A DNA stretch of 64,000 bases from Micromonospora costi (GTDB lineage Bacteria > Actinomycetota > Actinomycetes > Mycobacteriales > Micromonosporaceae): contig NZ_RBAN01000002.1 in the NCBI RefSeq assembly GCF_003626655.1, positions 124,001 through 188,000 of the forward strand. The letters run 5' to 3'. Made by a program: the position numbers and the translations under genes. The notes under the pieces were generated by a model. That model was not told the origin of the DNA, ran no database searches, and saw only the letters and a program-made list of their open reading frames with translations. Of this stretch, positions 34,733 to 41,083 are shown in pieces (the stretch's first letter is position 1; each line of letters begins with the position of its first letter).

Positions 34733-34977
34733 GAGCAGCAGCCCTGTCCGGTGGCGATGGCGTCGGTCTTGGCCTCGGTGCCACAGCAGGAGTCAGCCGC
34801 CTGGGCGGCCTGGCGGGTCCCGCAGCACAGGTCACCGCTGGCGGTTTCGCCAGCCGGCGGGAGGATGCCGCCGACGGCCTGGGCGGGGCTGCCGCAGCAG
34901 GCGCCGGAGCCGGTGATCTGCAGGGCCGCGGCGGGGTCGCTGGTGAAACCGCCGGCGGTGGAGGTGTTCTCGCTCAT
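34729..34977 (-). CDS. 82-aa peptide with four Cys-Cys motifs, candidate precursor or arsenic-binding peptide
   Basis: From ATG 34977. Cysteines come only as adjacent pairs: GSGACCGSPAQA, GDLCCGTRQAAQAADSCCGT and the C-terminal GQGCCS. The N-terminal ~25 residues are Cys-free and leader-like (STAGGFTSDPAAALQITG). The DSCCGT and final CC-S elements also form the tail of the operon's flavoprotein. Adjacent thiol pairs are ideal As(III) ligands. Overlap with the M28 gene indicates coupled translation. No known family is recognised; a ribosomally made precursor peptide or an arsenic chaperone are the two readings. Confidence 0.75.
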   Translation of the reverse strand: MSENTSTAGGFTSDPAAALQITGSGACCGSPAQAVGGILPPAGETASGDLCCGTRQAAQAADSCCGTEAKTDAIATGQGCCS

Positions 34978-34991
34978 GTCGGTTCCTCTCG

Positions 34992-35141
34992 TCAACGGGG
35001 GGCGATCAGCGTGTAGGCAGTGGTGCGGGCGCGGTCGAGACGGCGTTCGGCGCGCTGGGCGGCGGTGGACACCTGGGCACAGGAGTCGCAAAACCGGACA
35101 CCAGGCAGCGGTGTGCGCGAGCGGCGGGTGAAGCCGAACAT
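34992..35141 (-). CDS. 49-aa CxxC microprotein heading the arsenic operon
   Basis: ATG 35141 preceded by an excellent ribosome site (GGAAAGGAGGG). Product: MFGFTRRSRTPLPGVRFCDS then CAQVSTAAQRAERRLDRA and TTAYTLIAPR. It has one CxxC (FCDSC) and a basic helix. The gene ends 14 bases before the Cys-rich peptide start. It is below the size limit of most gene callers, but the ribosome site and operon position support it. Function unknown; a thiol metallochaperone is possible. Confidence 0.7.
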   Translation of the reverse strand: MFGFTRRSRTPLPGVRFCDSCAQVSTAAQRAERRLDRARTTAYTLIAPR

Positions 35142-35204
35142 GGCGGAGCCCTCCTTTCCTCAAGGACGCCCTGTCTCGACGTCCGTCGAATCAGAGAGTT
35201 GCAC

Positions 35205-35225
35205 GTTGATTAGAGAGATGTCAAC
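35205..35225. promoter_or_regulatory. ArsR operator GTTGA-N11-TCAAC in the divergent promoter
   Basis: Inverted repeat between the leftward operon (first gene 35141) and the rightward arsR (35234), ending nine bases before the arsR start. The TTGA/TCAA half-sites resemble known ArsR boxes (ATCAA-type). One repressor here could control both directions. Confidence 0.65.
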
Positions 35226-35233
35226 CTAGAGGC

Positions 35234-35617
35234 ATGTCGAAGCAACACAAGTCGCTCGCCCTCATCGACCTCAACGCCGATGCGCCGTGCTGTCCCCCGC
35301 TGGCGCAGAGCCAGGTTCCCGCCGAGACGGCCGCGGTGCTCGCGCCCGCGTTCAAGGCCCTCGGCGACCCGGTGCGGCTGCGGCTGATGTCGATGATCGC
35401 CTCCGCCGAGGACGGGGAGGCGTGCGTATGCGACTTGACGCCGGCGTTCAACCTGAGCGGGCCGACGATCTCGCACCACCTGAAGACCTTGCGCGAGGCG
35501 GGCCTGGTCGACGCCGAGCGGCGAGGCACGTGGGTCTACTACCGGGCTCGACCGCAAATCCTGCGCCAACTCGCTGCGCTGCTGTCGATCGAGCCGGTGG
35601 CCGCGGCCACGGCCTGA
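35234..35617 (+). CDS. arsR: ArsR-family repressor with CxC site
   Basis: 127 residues. The DNA-binding helix segment EACVCDLTPAFNLSGPTISH carries CVC, the classical three-coordinate As(III) site position of ArsR; an N-terminal APCCPP adds two more thiols. APAFKALGDPVRLRLMSMIA and HLKTLREAGLVDAERRGTWV complete the winged helix. It is divergent from the peptide/peptidase operon with an inverted repeat in the 92-base gap, so probably represses itself and that operon until As(III) binds. Confidence 0.92.
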   Translation: MSKQHKSLALIDLNADAPCCPPLAQSQVPAETAAVLAPAFKALGDPVRLRLMSMIASAEDGEACVCDLTPAFNLSGPTISHHLKTLREAGLVDAERRGTWVYYRARPQILRQLAALLSIEPVAAATA

Positions 35618-35636
35618 CCTCGCTCCCCCATCGCCG

Positions 35637-36794
35637 TCATTCGCCGGCACCATCGGTGGCTCGATCGGCGTGCACCGGCGGCGTCGGACGCTCCGCGCTG
35701 GAGGCCGTGGGGCGTGCCTGACGGGACAGACGCGGACGCCGGTCCACGCGTGCGGCGAGGGTTGCCATGACGTGTGCGGCGTCGCGTCCGACGCCGCGCA
35801 GGGTGTTCGAGGCGAAGGATCGCTGGAATTCCAGCCCCAGGTAGAGCAGGCCGGGGTGGGTGGTGGAGATGCCGCCCGCCTGTCGGGGTACACCCTGGTC
35901 TAGTGCGCCGAGTGGGGCGAGGTAGTCGAGGTTCGGGCGGTAGCCGGTGGCGAAGATGACGGCGTCGACGGCGTCTGTGGTGCCGTCGCTCCAGACGACG
36001 CCGTCAGCGGTGAAGCGGGTGAACATCTGCCGCCGGGGAAGCTCACCTGACGTGATGGCGTCGTGGTAGCGGCCGGTGTCCAACACGGCGGCGTGCCGGA
36101 TGAGCCGGGTGACGACCGGGCGCGGAAGGCGGTCGGCGCCGGTGACGCGCAGCCAGTGGTGCAGGTCCCGGCCGCGGATGCGCTGCGGCAGGAACCGGAC
36201 CGGTTCGCGGGTCGCCAGCGTCACCCGGGCGTGCTTGGTGAGTTCGTAGGCGACCTGCACAGCGGAGTTGCCGGCCCCCACGACCACGACCCGCTTGCCG
36301 TCGCATGGCTCGGGTCGGCGGTATTGGGCGACGTGCCGCAGATCCCCGGCGTACTCGCTCTGCCCTGGAAGGATGGGCAGATACGGGTTGCCGAAGGAGC
36401 CGGTAGCGGCGACGACTCCGACGGCGGACAGTTCGTCGCCGGCGTCGGTTTCGACGAGGTATCCGCCGCTGTCGCCGGGGCGCACGGCGACGACTCGGGT
36501 GCGGGTGCGGATCTCGACGTCCAGGGCGTCGGCGTAGCGGCGGAGGTAGTCGACCACCTCGTTACGGTGCGGGTAACGGTCCGGGTCGCCGTCGAAGGGC
36601 ATGCCGGGCAGGGTGCTGTAGCGGGCGGGCGAGAACAGCGTGAGGCTGTCGTAGTAGTCAGGCCAGGAGCCCACTGGTTCGGCGCCGGAGTGCAGGACCA
36701 CGGGTCGCAGGCCAGCGTCCAGGGCGGCGCGGGCGGCGGCGAGGCCGGACTGCCCGCCGCCAACGATGATCACGGGATTGACTTGATCGTTCAC
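35637..36794 (-). CDS. arsO: ArsO-type flavin-dependent monooxygenase
   Basis: 385 residues from GTG 36794 (VNDQVNPVIIVGGGQSGLAA). FAD motif GGGQSGLAAARAALDAG; FMO-style SLTLFSPARYSTLPGMPF; NADPH motif VVVVGAGNSAVQVAYELTKH; and VDAVIFATGYRPNLDYLAPL. This is the small group-B monooxygenase called ArsO, common in actinomycete ars clusters. It is thought to oxidise or handle an arsenical, but its reaction is not firmly known. It is convergent with the arsR at 35234 and divergent from the arsR at 36857. Confidence 0.88.
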   Translation of the reverse strand: MNDQVNPVIIVGGGQSGLAAARAALDAGLRPVVLHSGAEPVGSWPDYYDSLTLFSPARYSTLPGMPFDGDPDRYPHRNEVVDYLRRYADALDVEIRTRTRVVAVRPGDSGGYLVETDAGDELSAVGVVAATGSFGNPYLPILPGQSEYAGDLRHVAQYRRPEPCDGKRVVVVGAGNSAVQVAYELTKHARVTLATREPVRFLPQRIRGRDLHHWLRVTGADRLPRPVVTRLIRHAAVLDTGRYHDAITSGELPRRQMFTRFTADGVVWSDGTTDAVDAVIFATGYRPNLDYLAPLGALDQGVPRQAGGISTTHPGLLYLGLEFQRSFASNTLRGVGRDAAHVMATLAARVDRRPRLSRQARPTASSAERPTPPVHADRATDGAGE

Positions 36795-36802
36795 TCCACG
36801 AT

Positions 36803-36832
36803 CATATCGTCGTTTCGTTGAATGACAATATG
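36803..36832. promoter_or_regulatory. Inverted repeat CATATCGTC-N12-GACAATATG, operator of the arsO/arsR divergent promoter
   Basis: Arms match at 8 of 9 positions. It sits between the divergent starts of arsO (36794) and the arsR at 36857, and differs from the TTGA-type boxes, suggesting a different ArsR binds here. Confidence 0.65.
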
Positions 36833-36856
36833 ACGGTGGCGAGGAAAGGTGTGACC

Positions 36857-37189
36857 ATGAGCCAGACCGCCGCCGACGAGCCGACCGGGCCACAGAGCGC
36901 CACTTCGGGCCTCGCGCCACAGACACAGGAGTTCCTCAAGGCCCTCGGCAGCCCCACCCGGCAGCGGATCATGATGCTGTTTGCCCGCGGCGCCGAAATG
37001 TCCGTGGGTGAGGTGGCCGAACGGGTCGGCATCAGCCAGGCCACGGCGTCGCAGCAGTTGACGCTGCTGCGACGCGGCGGCGTCGTGACCTCGCGGCGAG
37101 ACGGCAAGACGGTGTTCTACCGGGCTGACCGCGACGGCGCCATCGCCGCCCTGACGGATCTGCAGTCCTATCTGGCGACCTGCTGCTGA
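36857..37189 (+). CDS. arsR: ArsR-family repressor with C-terminal Cys pair
   Basis: 110 residues from ATG 36857, with AGGAAAGG seven bases upstream; the frame is open to 36818, inside the operator. Winged helix: FLKALGSPTRQRIMMLFARG, GEVAERVGISQATASQQLTL and SRRDGKTVFYRADRDG. Only the terminal ATCC supplies thiols, with no CxC in the recognition helix, so its sensing site is at the C-terminus. Autoregulation together with arsO is likely from the divergent operator. Confidence 0.88.
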   Translation: MSQTAADEPTGPQSATSGLAPQTQEFLKALGSPTRQRIMMLFARGAEMSVGEVAERVGISQATASQQLTLLRRGGVVTSRRDGKTVFYRADRDGAIAALTDLQSYLATCC

Positions 37190-37242
37190 TCAGCCGGCAC
37201 CAACACCGGCCACGGTGAGATCCGGGGCTTCACGAGGTCGGC

Positions 37243-37274
37243 TTGACTCGGCAAACTTCCTCAACGATAGTTGA
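37243..37274 (+). promoter_or_regulatory. Promoter TTGACT-N17-GATAGT with overlapping IR, driving a leaderless fusion gene
   Basis: The -35 TTGACT (37243-37248) and -10 GATAGT (37266-37271) are 17 bases apart; the ATG at 37279 follows seven bases later, so the transcript should start at or next to the start codon. The palindrome TCAAC-GATA-GTTGA (37261-37274) covers the -10, fitting autorepression by the ArsR domain of the product. Confidence 0.7.
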
Positions 37275-37278
37275 CTCA

Positions 37279-37965
37279 ATGAACGCTGAGCCTTCCTCTC
37301 TCGACGAGCGAGCCCGCATCCACGCCGCCCTCGGTGACCCGGCACGCCTGGCGATCGTGGACGCGCTCACCTTGGGCGACGCCTCCCCCGGGGAGATCGC
37401 ACACACGCTCGGCATGCCGACGAACCTGGTCGCCCACCACGTCAAGGTCCTCACCGACGCCGGCCTGGTCATCAAGGGCCGCTCCGAGGGCGACCGGCGT
37501 CGCACCTACCTGCGGCTCCGCCCTGAGACGCTGGCCGCTCTCGCCCCCCCGCGGCTGGCCGGCGTGGGCCGGGTGGTGTTCGTGTGTACCCACAACTCGG
37601 CCCGCTCCCAGCTGGCCGCCGCGCTGTGGAAGCAGCGCGCCCACGACGACGTCGCCTCCGCCGGCACGAAGCCCGCCACCCGGGTGCACCCCCGCGCGGT
37701 GGCCGTGGCCCACCGCCACCACCTCGACCTCGACCCGACCGGCACCGCCCACGTCGCCGATGTCGTCCGTCGCGACGACCTGGTGATCGCCGTCTGTGAC
37801 AACGCCCATGAGGAACTGACCGGCCCGATCCGCCCCCGCCTGCACTGGTCGGTCCCGGACCCGGTGCGCGTGGACACCGACGAGGCGTTCGAGGCCGCCT
37901 ACGCCGACCTAGCCGACCGCGTCGACCGGCTCGCCCCCGCCATCCTGCCCGGAGGCCCCCGATGA
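37279..37965 (+). CDS. ArsR-ArsC fusion: repressor domain joined to LMW-phosphatase-type arsenate reductase
   Basis: 228 residues from ATG 37279. Residues about 1-90 are a winged helix (IHAALGDPARLAIVDALTLG, GEIAHTLGMPTNLVAHHVKV), followed by an LMW-PTP fold: VVFVCTHNSARSQLAAALW with the CX5R loop intact, SAGTKPATRVHPRAVAVAHR, and a later Cys in LVIAVCDNAHEEL. ArsR-ArsC fusions are known in actinomycetes. No metal-binding thiols are obvious in the ArsR part. Its stop overlaps the next arsC by four bases (ATGA). Likely couples arsenate reduction to control of the operon. Confidence 0.9.
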   Translation: MNAEPSSLDERARIHAALGDPARLAIVDALTLGDASPGEIAHTLGMPTNLVAHHVKVLTDAGLVIKGRSEGDRRRTYLRLRPETLAALAPPRLAGVGRVVFVCTHNSARSQLAAALWKQRAHDDVASAGTKPATRVHPRAVAVAHRHHLDLDPTGTAHVADVVRRDDLVIAVCDNAHEELTGPIRPRLHWSVPDPVRVDTDEAFEAAYADLADRVDRLAPAILPGGPR

Positions 37966-38618
37966 CCGACATCAGCGCCCACCCCCACCAGGAGATCACC
38001 TTCGACCAGCAGGTCGCCCTGCGCACCGCCGCGACGCGACTTGCTGAGGAGTTCGACGGCATCTACGACACCGAAACCATCGAGCGGTTCCTGCAGACCA
38101 GCTACGACCAGTTCGCCACCGCCGCCAGCATCGCGAACTACCTGCCGCTGCTCGCCGAGCGCTTCGCCCGCCAGCGGCTACGGGCTCTCGCCCGGGTCGA
38201 GGACCGCGACGGGCGCCCTGTCGTTCTGTTCCTGTGCACCCACAACGCCGGCCGCTCCCAAGTGGCCTTGGGTTTCTTCACCCACCTGGCCGGCGACCAG
38301 GCGATCGCCTGGTCCGGCGGCAGCGAACCCGGCATCGAGATCAACCCCTCCGCGACCGCGGCGATGACCGAACGGGACATCGACATCTCGGAGGAGTTCC
38401 CCAAGCCATGGACCGACGAGGTGGTCCGGGCCGCCGACGTCGTGGTCACGATGGGCTGCGGTGACGCGTCCCCCATCTTCCCCGGCACCCGCTACGAGAA
38501 CTGGATCGTGGACGACCCCGCCGGGCTCGACCTGGCCGACGTGCGGCCGATCCGCGACGAGATCGAGCGCCGCGTCCGTCGCCTGCTCGACGAGCTGAAC
38601 GTCCCCGCCACCCGATAA
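37962..38618 (+). CDS. arsC: Arsenate reductase ArsC with N-terminal three-helix extension
   Basis: 218 residues. Residues 1-75 form a helical extension (QQVALRTAATRLAEEFDGIY, SYDQFATAASIANYLPLLAE) found in actinobacterial ArsC proteins. The LMW-PTP domain then has VLFLCTHNAGRSQVALGFFT (CX5R), SGGSEPGIEINPSATAAMTE and VVVTMGCGDASPIFPGTRYE. In the usual family this last motif carries a second Cys (GCGDACP); here it is GCGDASP, so the relay may use other thiols, possibly mycothiol/mycoredoxin (inference). Confidence 0.9.
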   Translation: MTDISAHPHQEITFDQQVALRTAATRLAEEFDGIYDTETIERFLQTSYDQFATAASIANYLPLLAERFARQRLRALARVEDRDGRPVVLFLCTHNAGRSQVALGFFTHLAGDQAIAWSGGSEPGIEINPSATAAMTERDIDISEEFPKPWTDEVVRAADVVVTMGCGDASPIFPGTRYENWIVDDPAGLDLADVRPIRDEIERRVRRLLDELNVPATR

Positions 38619-38668
38619 CCAATCTGCCCGACGATCCGGGACAGCACCACCATGGGAGATAAAGACTG

Positions 38669-39412
38669 ATGACCATCGCACTTCGGCGGCGCCTGCTGAC
38701 CGAGTTCGTCGGCACCGCCCTGCTGGTCACCGCCGTGGTCGGCTCCGGCATCATGGCCGCCACCCTCTCCCCCGGCGACGTCGGGCTCCAACTGCTGGAG
38801 AACTCCACCGCCACGGCGTTCGCCCTCGGCGCCCTGATCCTGATCTTCGGCCCGGTCTCCGGCGCGCACCTCAACCCGGTCGTCTCCGCCGCTGACTGGT
38901 TCCTCGGCCGCCGCGCCGGCACCGGTCTCACCGCCCGAGACCTGGGCGGCTACGTCGTGGCGCAGGTGCTGGGTGCGATCGCCGGGTCCGTGCTGGCGAA
39001 CCTGATGTTCGACCTCGCCGCCGTCGACTTCTCCGGCAAGGACCGCGCCGCCGGGCACCTCTGGCTGGGTGAAGTTGTCGCCACCACCGGCCTGATCCTG
39101 CTGATCTTCGCCCTCGCCCGCTCCGGCCGCGCCGCGGTCGCACCCGCCGCCGTCGGCGCCTACATCGGCGCCGCCTACTGGTTCACCTCGTCGACCTCGT
39201 TCGCCAACCCGGCCGTCACCATCGGCCGGGCGTTCACCGACACCTTCGCCGGCATCGCCCCCACCTCCGTGCCCGGCTTCGTCGTCGCGCAGCTGGTGGG
39301 CCTTGCCATCGGTGTCGGCCTGCTCGCCGCCCTCTACCCCGACGCGGGCGCCGCCGCCGACCAGGTCGTCGTCCCCACCGACGAGGACGCCGCCATCGGC
39401 CGCCGCTCATGA
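38669..39412 (+). CDS. Aquaporin-family channel of the ars operon (AqpS-like role)
   Basis: 247 residues with six TM helices and two pore loops. The first NPA box is changed to NPV (GAHLNPVVSAADW); the second is intact (SFANPAVTIGRAFTD). LLTEFVGTALLVTAVVGSGI is helix 1. In ars operons lacking ArsB/Acr3, such channels let As(OH)3 produced by ArsC leave down its gradient, as described for Sinorhizobium AqpS. No Acr3 or ArsB gene is present in the window, which supports that role. Confidence 0.9.
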   Translation: MTIALRRRLLTEFVGTALLVTAVVGSGIMAATLSPGDVGLQLLENSTATAFALGALILIFGPVSGAHLNPVVSAADWFLGRRAGTGLTARDLGGYVVAQVLGAIAGSVLANLMFDLAAVDFSGKDRAAGHLWLGEVVATTGLILLIFALARSGRAAVAPAAVGAYIGAAYWFTSSTSFANPAVTIGRAFTDTFAGIAPTSVPGFVVAQLVGLAIGVGLLAALYPDAGAAADQVVVPTDEDAAIGRRS

Positions 39413-39591
39413 CAACCCCGCACCCACAAGGTACCGGCGGCGCTCGGCCTGATGCCGCATTCGTCCACCGCCGCCGTGACCCCGGCCGCTACCGGACGCT
39501 CGACCGCAACAGCGACCCGGCCCACCTCTTCCCCGACCCCGACGACAAGCCGGTCAACCGGCCCTCGCACCACATGGAAGGCACCCGATGA
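39409..39591 (+). CDS. 60-aa small protein nested between aquaporin and arsC
   Basis: Starts with ATGA overlapping the aquaporin stop, and its own stop overlaps the arsC start by four bases. Product MTTPHPQGTGGARPDAAFVH then PGRYRTLDRNSDPAHLFPDP, hydrophilic, with several His and Asp and no Cys. The two overlaps suggest real translation or at least a coupling device that carries ribosomes into arsC. Function unknown. Confidence 0.6.
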   Translation: MTTPHPQGTGGARPDAAFVHRRRDPGRYRTLDRNSDPAHLFPDPDDKPVNRPSHHMEGTR

Positions 39592-39995
39592 GCGGCAAGC
39601 CCAGAGTCCTGTTCGTCTGCGTCCACAACGCCGGCCGCTCCCAGATGGCCGCCGGCTGGCTGCGCCACCTCGCCGGCGACACCGTCGAAGTCCGCTCCGC
39701 CGGCAGCGCCCCCGCCGACCAGATCAACCCCGCCGCCGTCGAGGCCATGCGCGAGGTCGGCATCGACATCACCGACCAGACCCCCAAGCTCCTGGAGTAC
39801 GAGACCGCGGAGTCCTCCGACGTCATCGTCACCATGGGTTGCGGCGACGCCTGCCCCGTCTTCCCGGGCAAGCGCTACGAAGACTGGAAGCTCGAAGACC
39901 CCGCCGGCAAGGGCGTCGACGCCGTCCGCCCGATCCGCGACGAGATCCGTTCCCGCGTGGAGAAGCTGCTCACCGAACTGCGCCCCACCGCCTGA
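39588..39995 (+). CDS. arsC: Arsenate reductase ArsC (LMW-PTP fold)
   Basis: 135 residues. VLFVCVHNAGRSQMAAGWLR holds the CX5R active-site loop; SAGSAPADQINPAAVEAMRE and VIVTMGCGDACPVFPGKRYE (with the extra Cys missing in the 218-aa ArsC) follow; DPAGKGVDAVRPIRDEIRSR is the standard C-terminus. Reduces arsenate to arsenite with thioredoxin- or mycothiol-type reductant. It is the last intact gene of the rightward operon. Confidence 0.93.
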   Translation: MSGKPRVLFVCVHNAGRSQMAAGWLRHLAGDTVEVRSAGSAPADQINPAAVEAMREVGIDITDQTPKLLEYETAESSDVIVTMGCGDACPVFPGKRYEDWKLEDPAGKGVDAVRPIRDEIRSRVEKLLTELRPTA

Positions 39996-40008
39996 CAACG
40001 CCCTCGTT

Positions 40009-40040
40009 GCCGCCCACCGGGTCCCATCCCGGTGGGCGGC
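40009..40040 (+). promoter_or_regulatory. Strong GC hairpin between arsC and the broken trxB
   Basis: Perfect 13-bp stem GCCGCCCACCGGG/CCCGGTGGGCGGC with a 6-base loop, no T-run after it. It could act as a transcript-end stabiliser or attenuator. Confidence 0.6.
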
Positions 40041-40063
40041 TCACCCCTGAGCAGGAGCTCCTC

Positions 40064-40215
40064 GTGTCCGACCCGCACCGCCTGATCATCATCGGCTCCG
40101 GACGCGCCGGATGCACCGCCGCCGTCTATGCCGCCCGCGCCAACCTCACGCCCCTCGTGATCGAGGGCAGCCAGTCCGACGGCGCGCTGATACCACCACC
40201 GAGGTGGAGAACTTC
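40064..40215 (+). pseudogene. Thioredoxin reductase (trxB/arsT) remnant
   Basis: From GTG 40064, with GGAG upstream: HRLIIIGSGRAGCTAAVYAA then RANLTPLVIEGSQSDGALI, the FAD-binding start of thioredoxin reductase (GxGxxG intact). One base is lost after GALI; the continuation TTTEVENF is in the next frame, and family sequence ends there. ArsT-type trxB genes commonly close actinomycete ars operons, so this operon has lost its dedicated reductase. Confidence 0.85.
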
Positions 40216-40565
40216 GGCCTCGGCGAGGGTGAGCAGTTCTTCGCCGGTGACGTGGTAGAACAGGACGCTGCACCGACTCTGACCTGCGCAAACAAGAAGC
40301 CGCAGGCAGGGGTGGGTGCAGTTGTGCGCCCTTCGATGGCGTTCGGCGCAGTTCAAGGCCGTTCTGCGCTACCCGTTGCTCCCAACCTGCTCCCCCGATC
40401 CCCAGGCTTGTCACCGGTCTGTCCCGGCCGGATGTGGATGGGTGCTGCCGCAGGTCGTTCGTCATTCCGCCGAAACCGTGGGCGGGATCGGCCGCACGCT
40501 GGCGTCGACGCCTGGCCAGTGGCTGGTGGCCTCGGACGCTCCCGATTTGCTTCCACGGTCCTGCG

Positions 40566-40868
40566 ATGGATCGGACGCCCTCACCGATGCAGCGCCCTAT
40601 CAGCGGCCGCGCCTACTACCGGCGCAAACTCGCCGCCGGCAAGACGCCGATGGAGGCCATGCGGGCGCTCAAGCGACGGCTGTCCGACATCGTCTACAAG
40701 CAAATGATCAAAGACGCCACGAAGCCCGGGACGGGCCTGGGAGGACACGTGGGGGCGACTCTCCAATCCAGCGCGGCCGATCGGATCCCCATGATCGACA
40801 CTTCGGAACAGTCACTTCCCGGACCCGCCGAACCCCAGCCTAGAACACCGCTCCTCGCCGCCTCTTGA
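40566..40868 (+). pseudogene. IS110-family transposase C-terminal remnant
   Basis: Encodes RAYYRRKLAAGKTPMEAMRA and LKRRLSDIVYKQM, the conserved C-terminus of IS110-type transposases, then a tail HVGATLQSSAADRIPMIDTS. The N-terminal RuvC-like domain is absent. It abuts the truncated FAD oxidase at about 40930. Confidence 0.8.
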
Positions 40869-40929
40869 CACAGAGGGGTGCCAGATGCGGTCATGTCTCG
40901 ATCTCGAATTGGTCGATGGCCGCACGACG

Positions 40930-41050
40930 ACCGCGGCCCCGCGTACACGTTGCGCCAGTCGGTGAGGTAGCCGGCCATCTCGTCCGGGTCGCTGATCACG
41001 CCGGAGGGCCCGACCGCGTGCCGTAGCCGGCCGATGAGGTCGCCGGTCAC
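40930..41050 (-). pseudogene. FAD-linked oxidase N-terminal fragment
   Basis: MTGDLIGRLRHAVGPSGVIS then DPDEMAGYLTDWRNVYAG is the start of glycolate/D-lactate-type FAD-linked oxidases. It breaks off after about 40 residues where the IS110 remnant begins. It starts just downstream of mqo on the same strand. Confidence 0.7.
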
Positions 41051-41083
41051 GAGGCCGCCGTCTCTTCCCGTGGACCGTCGTGC

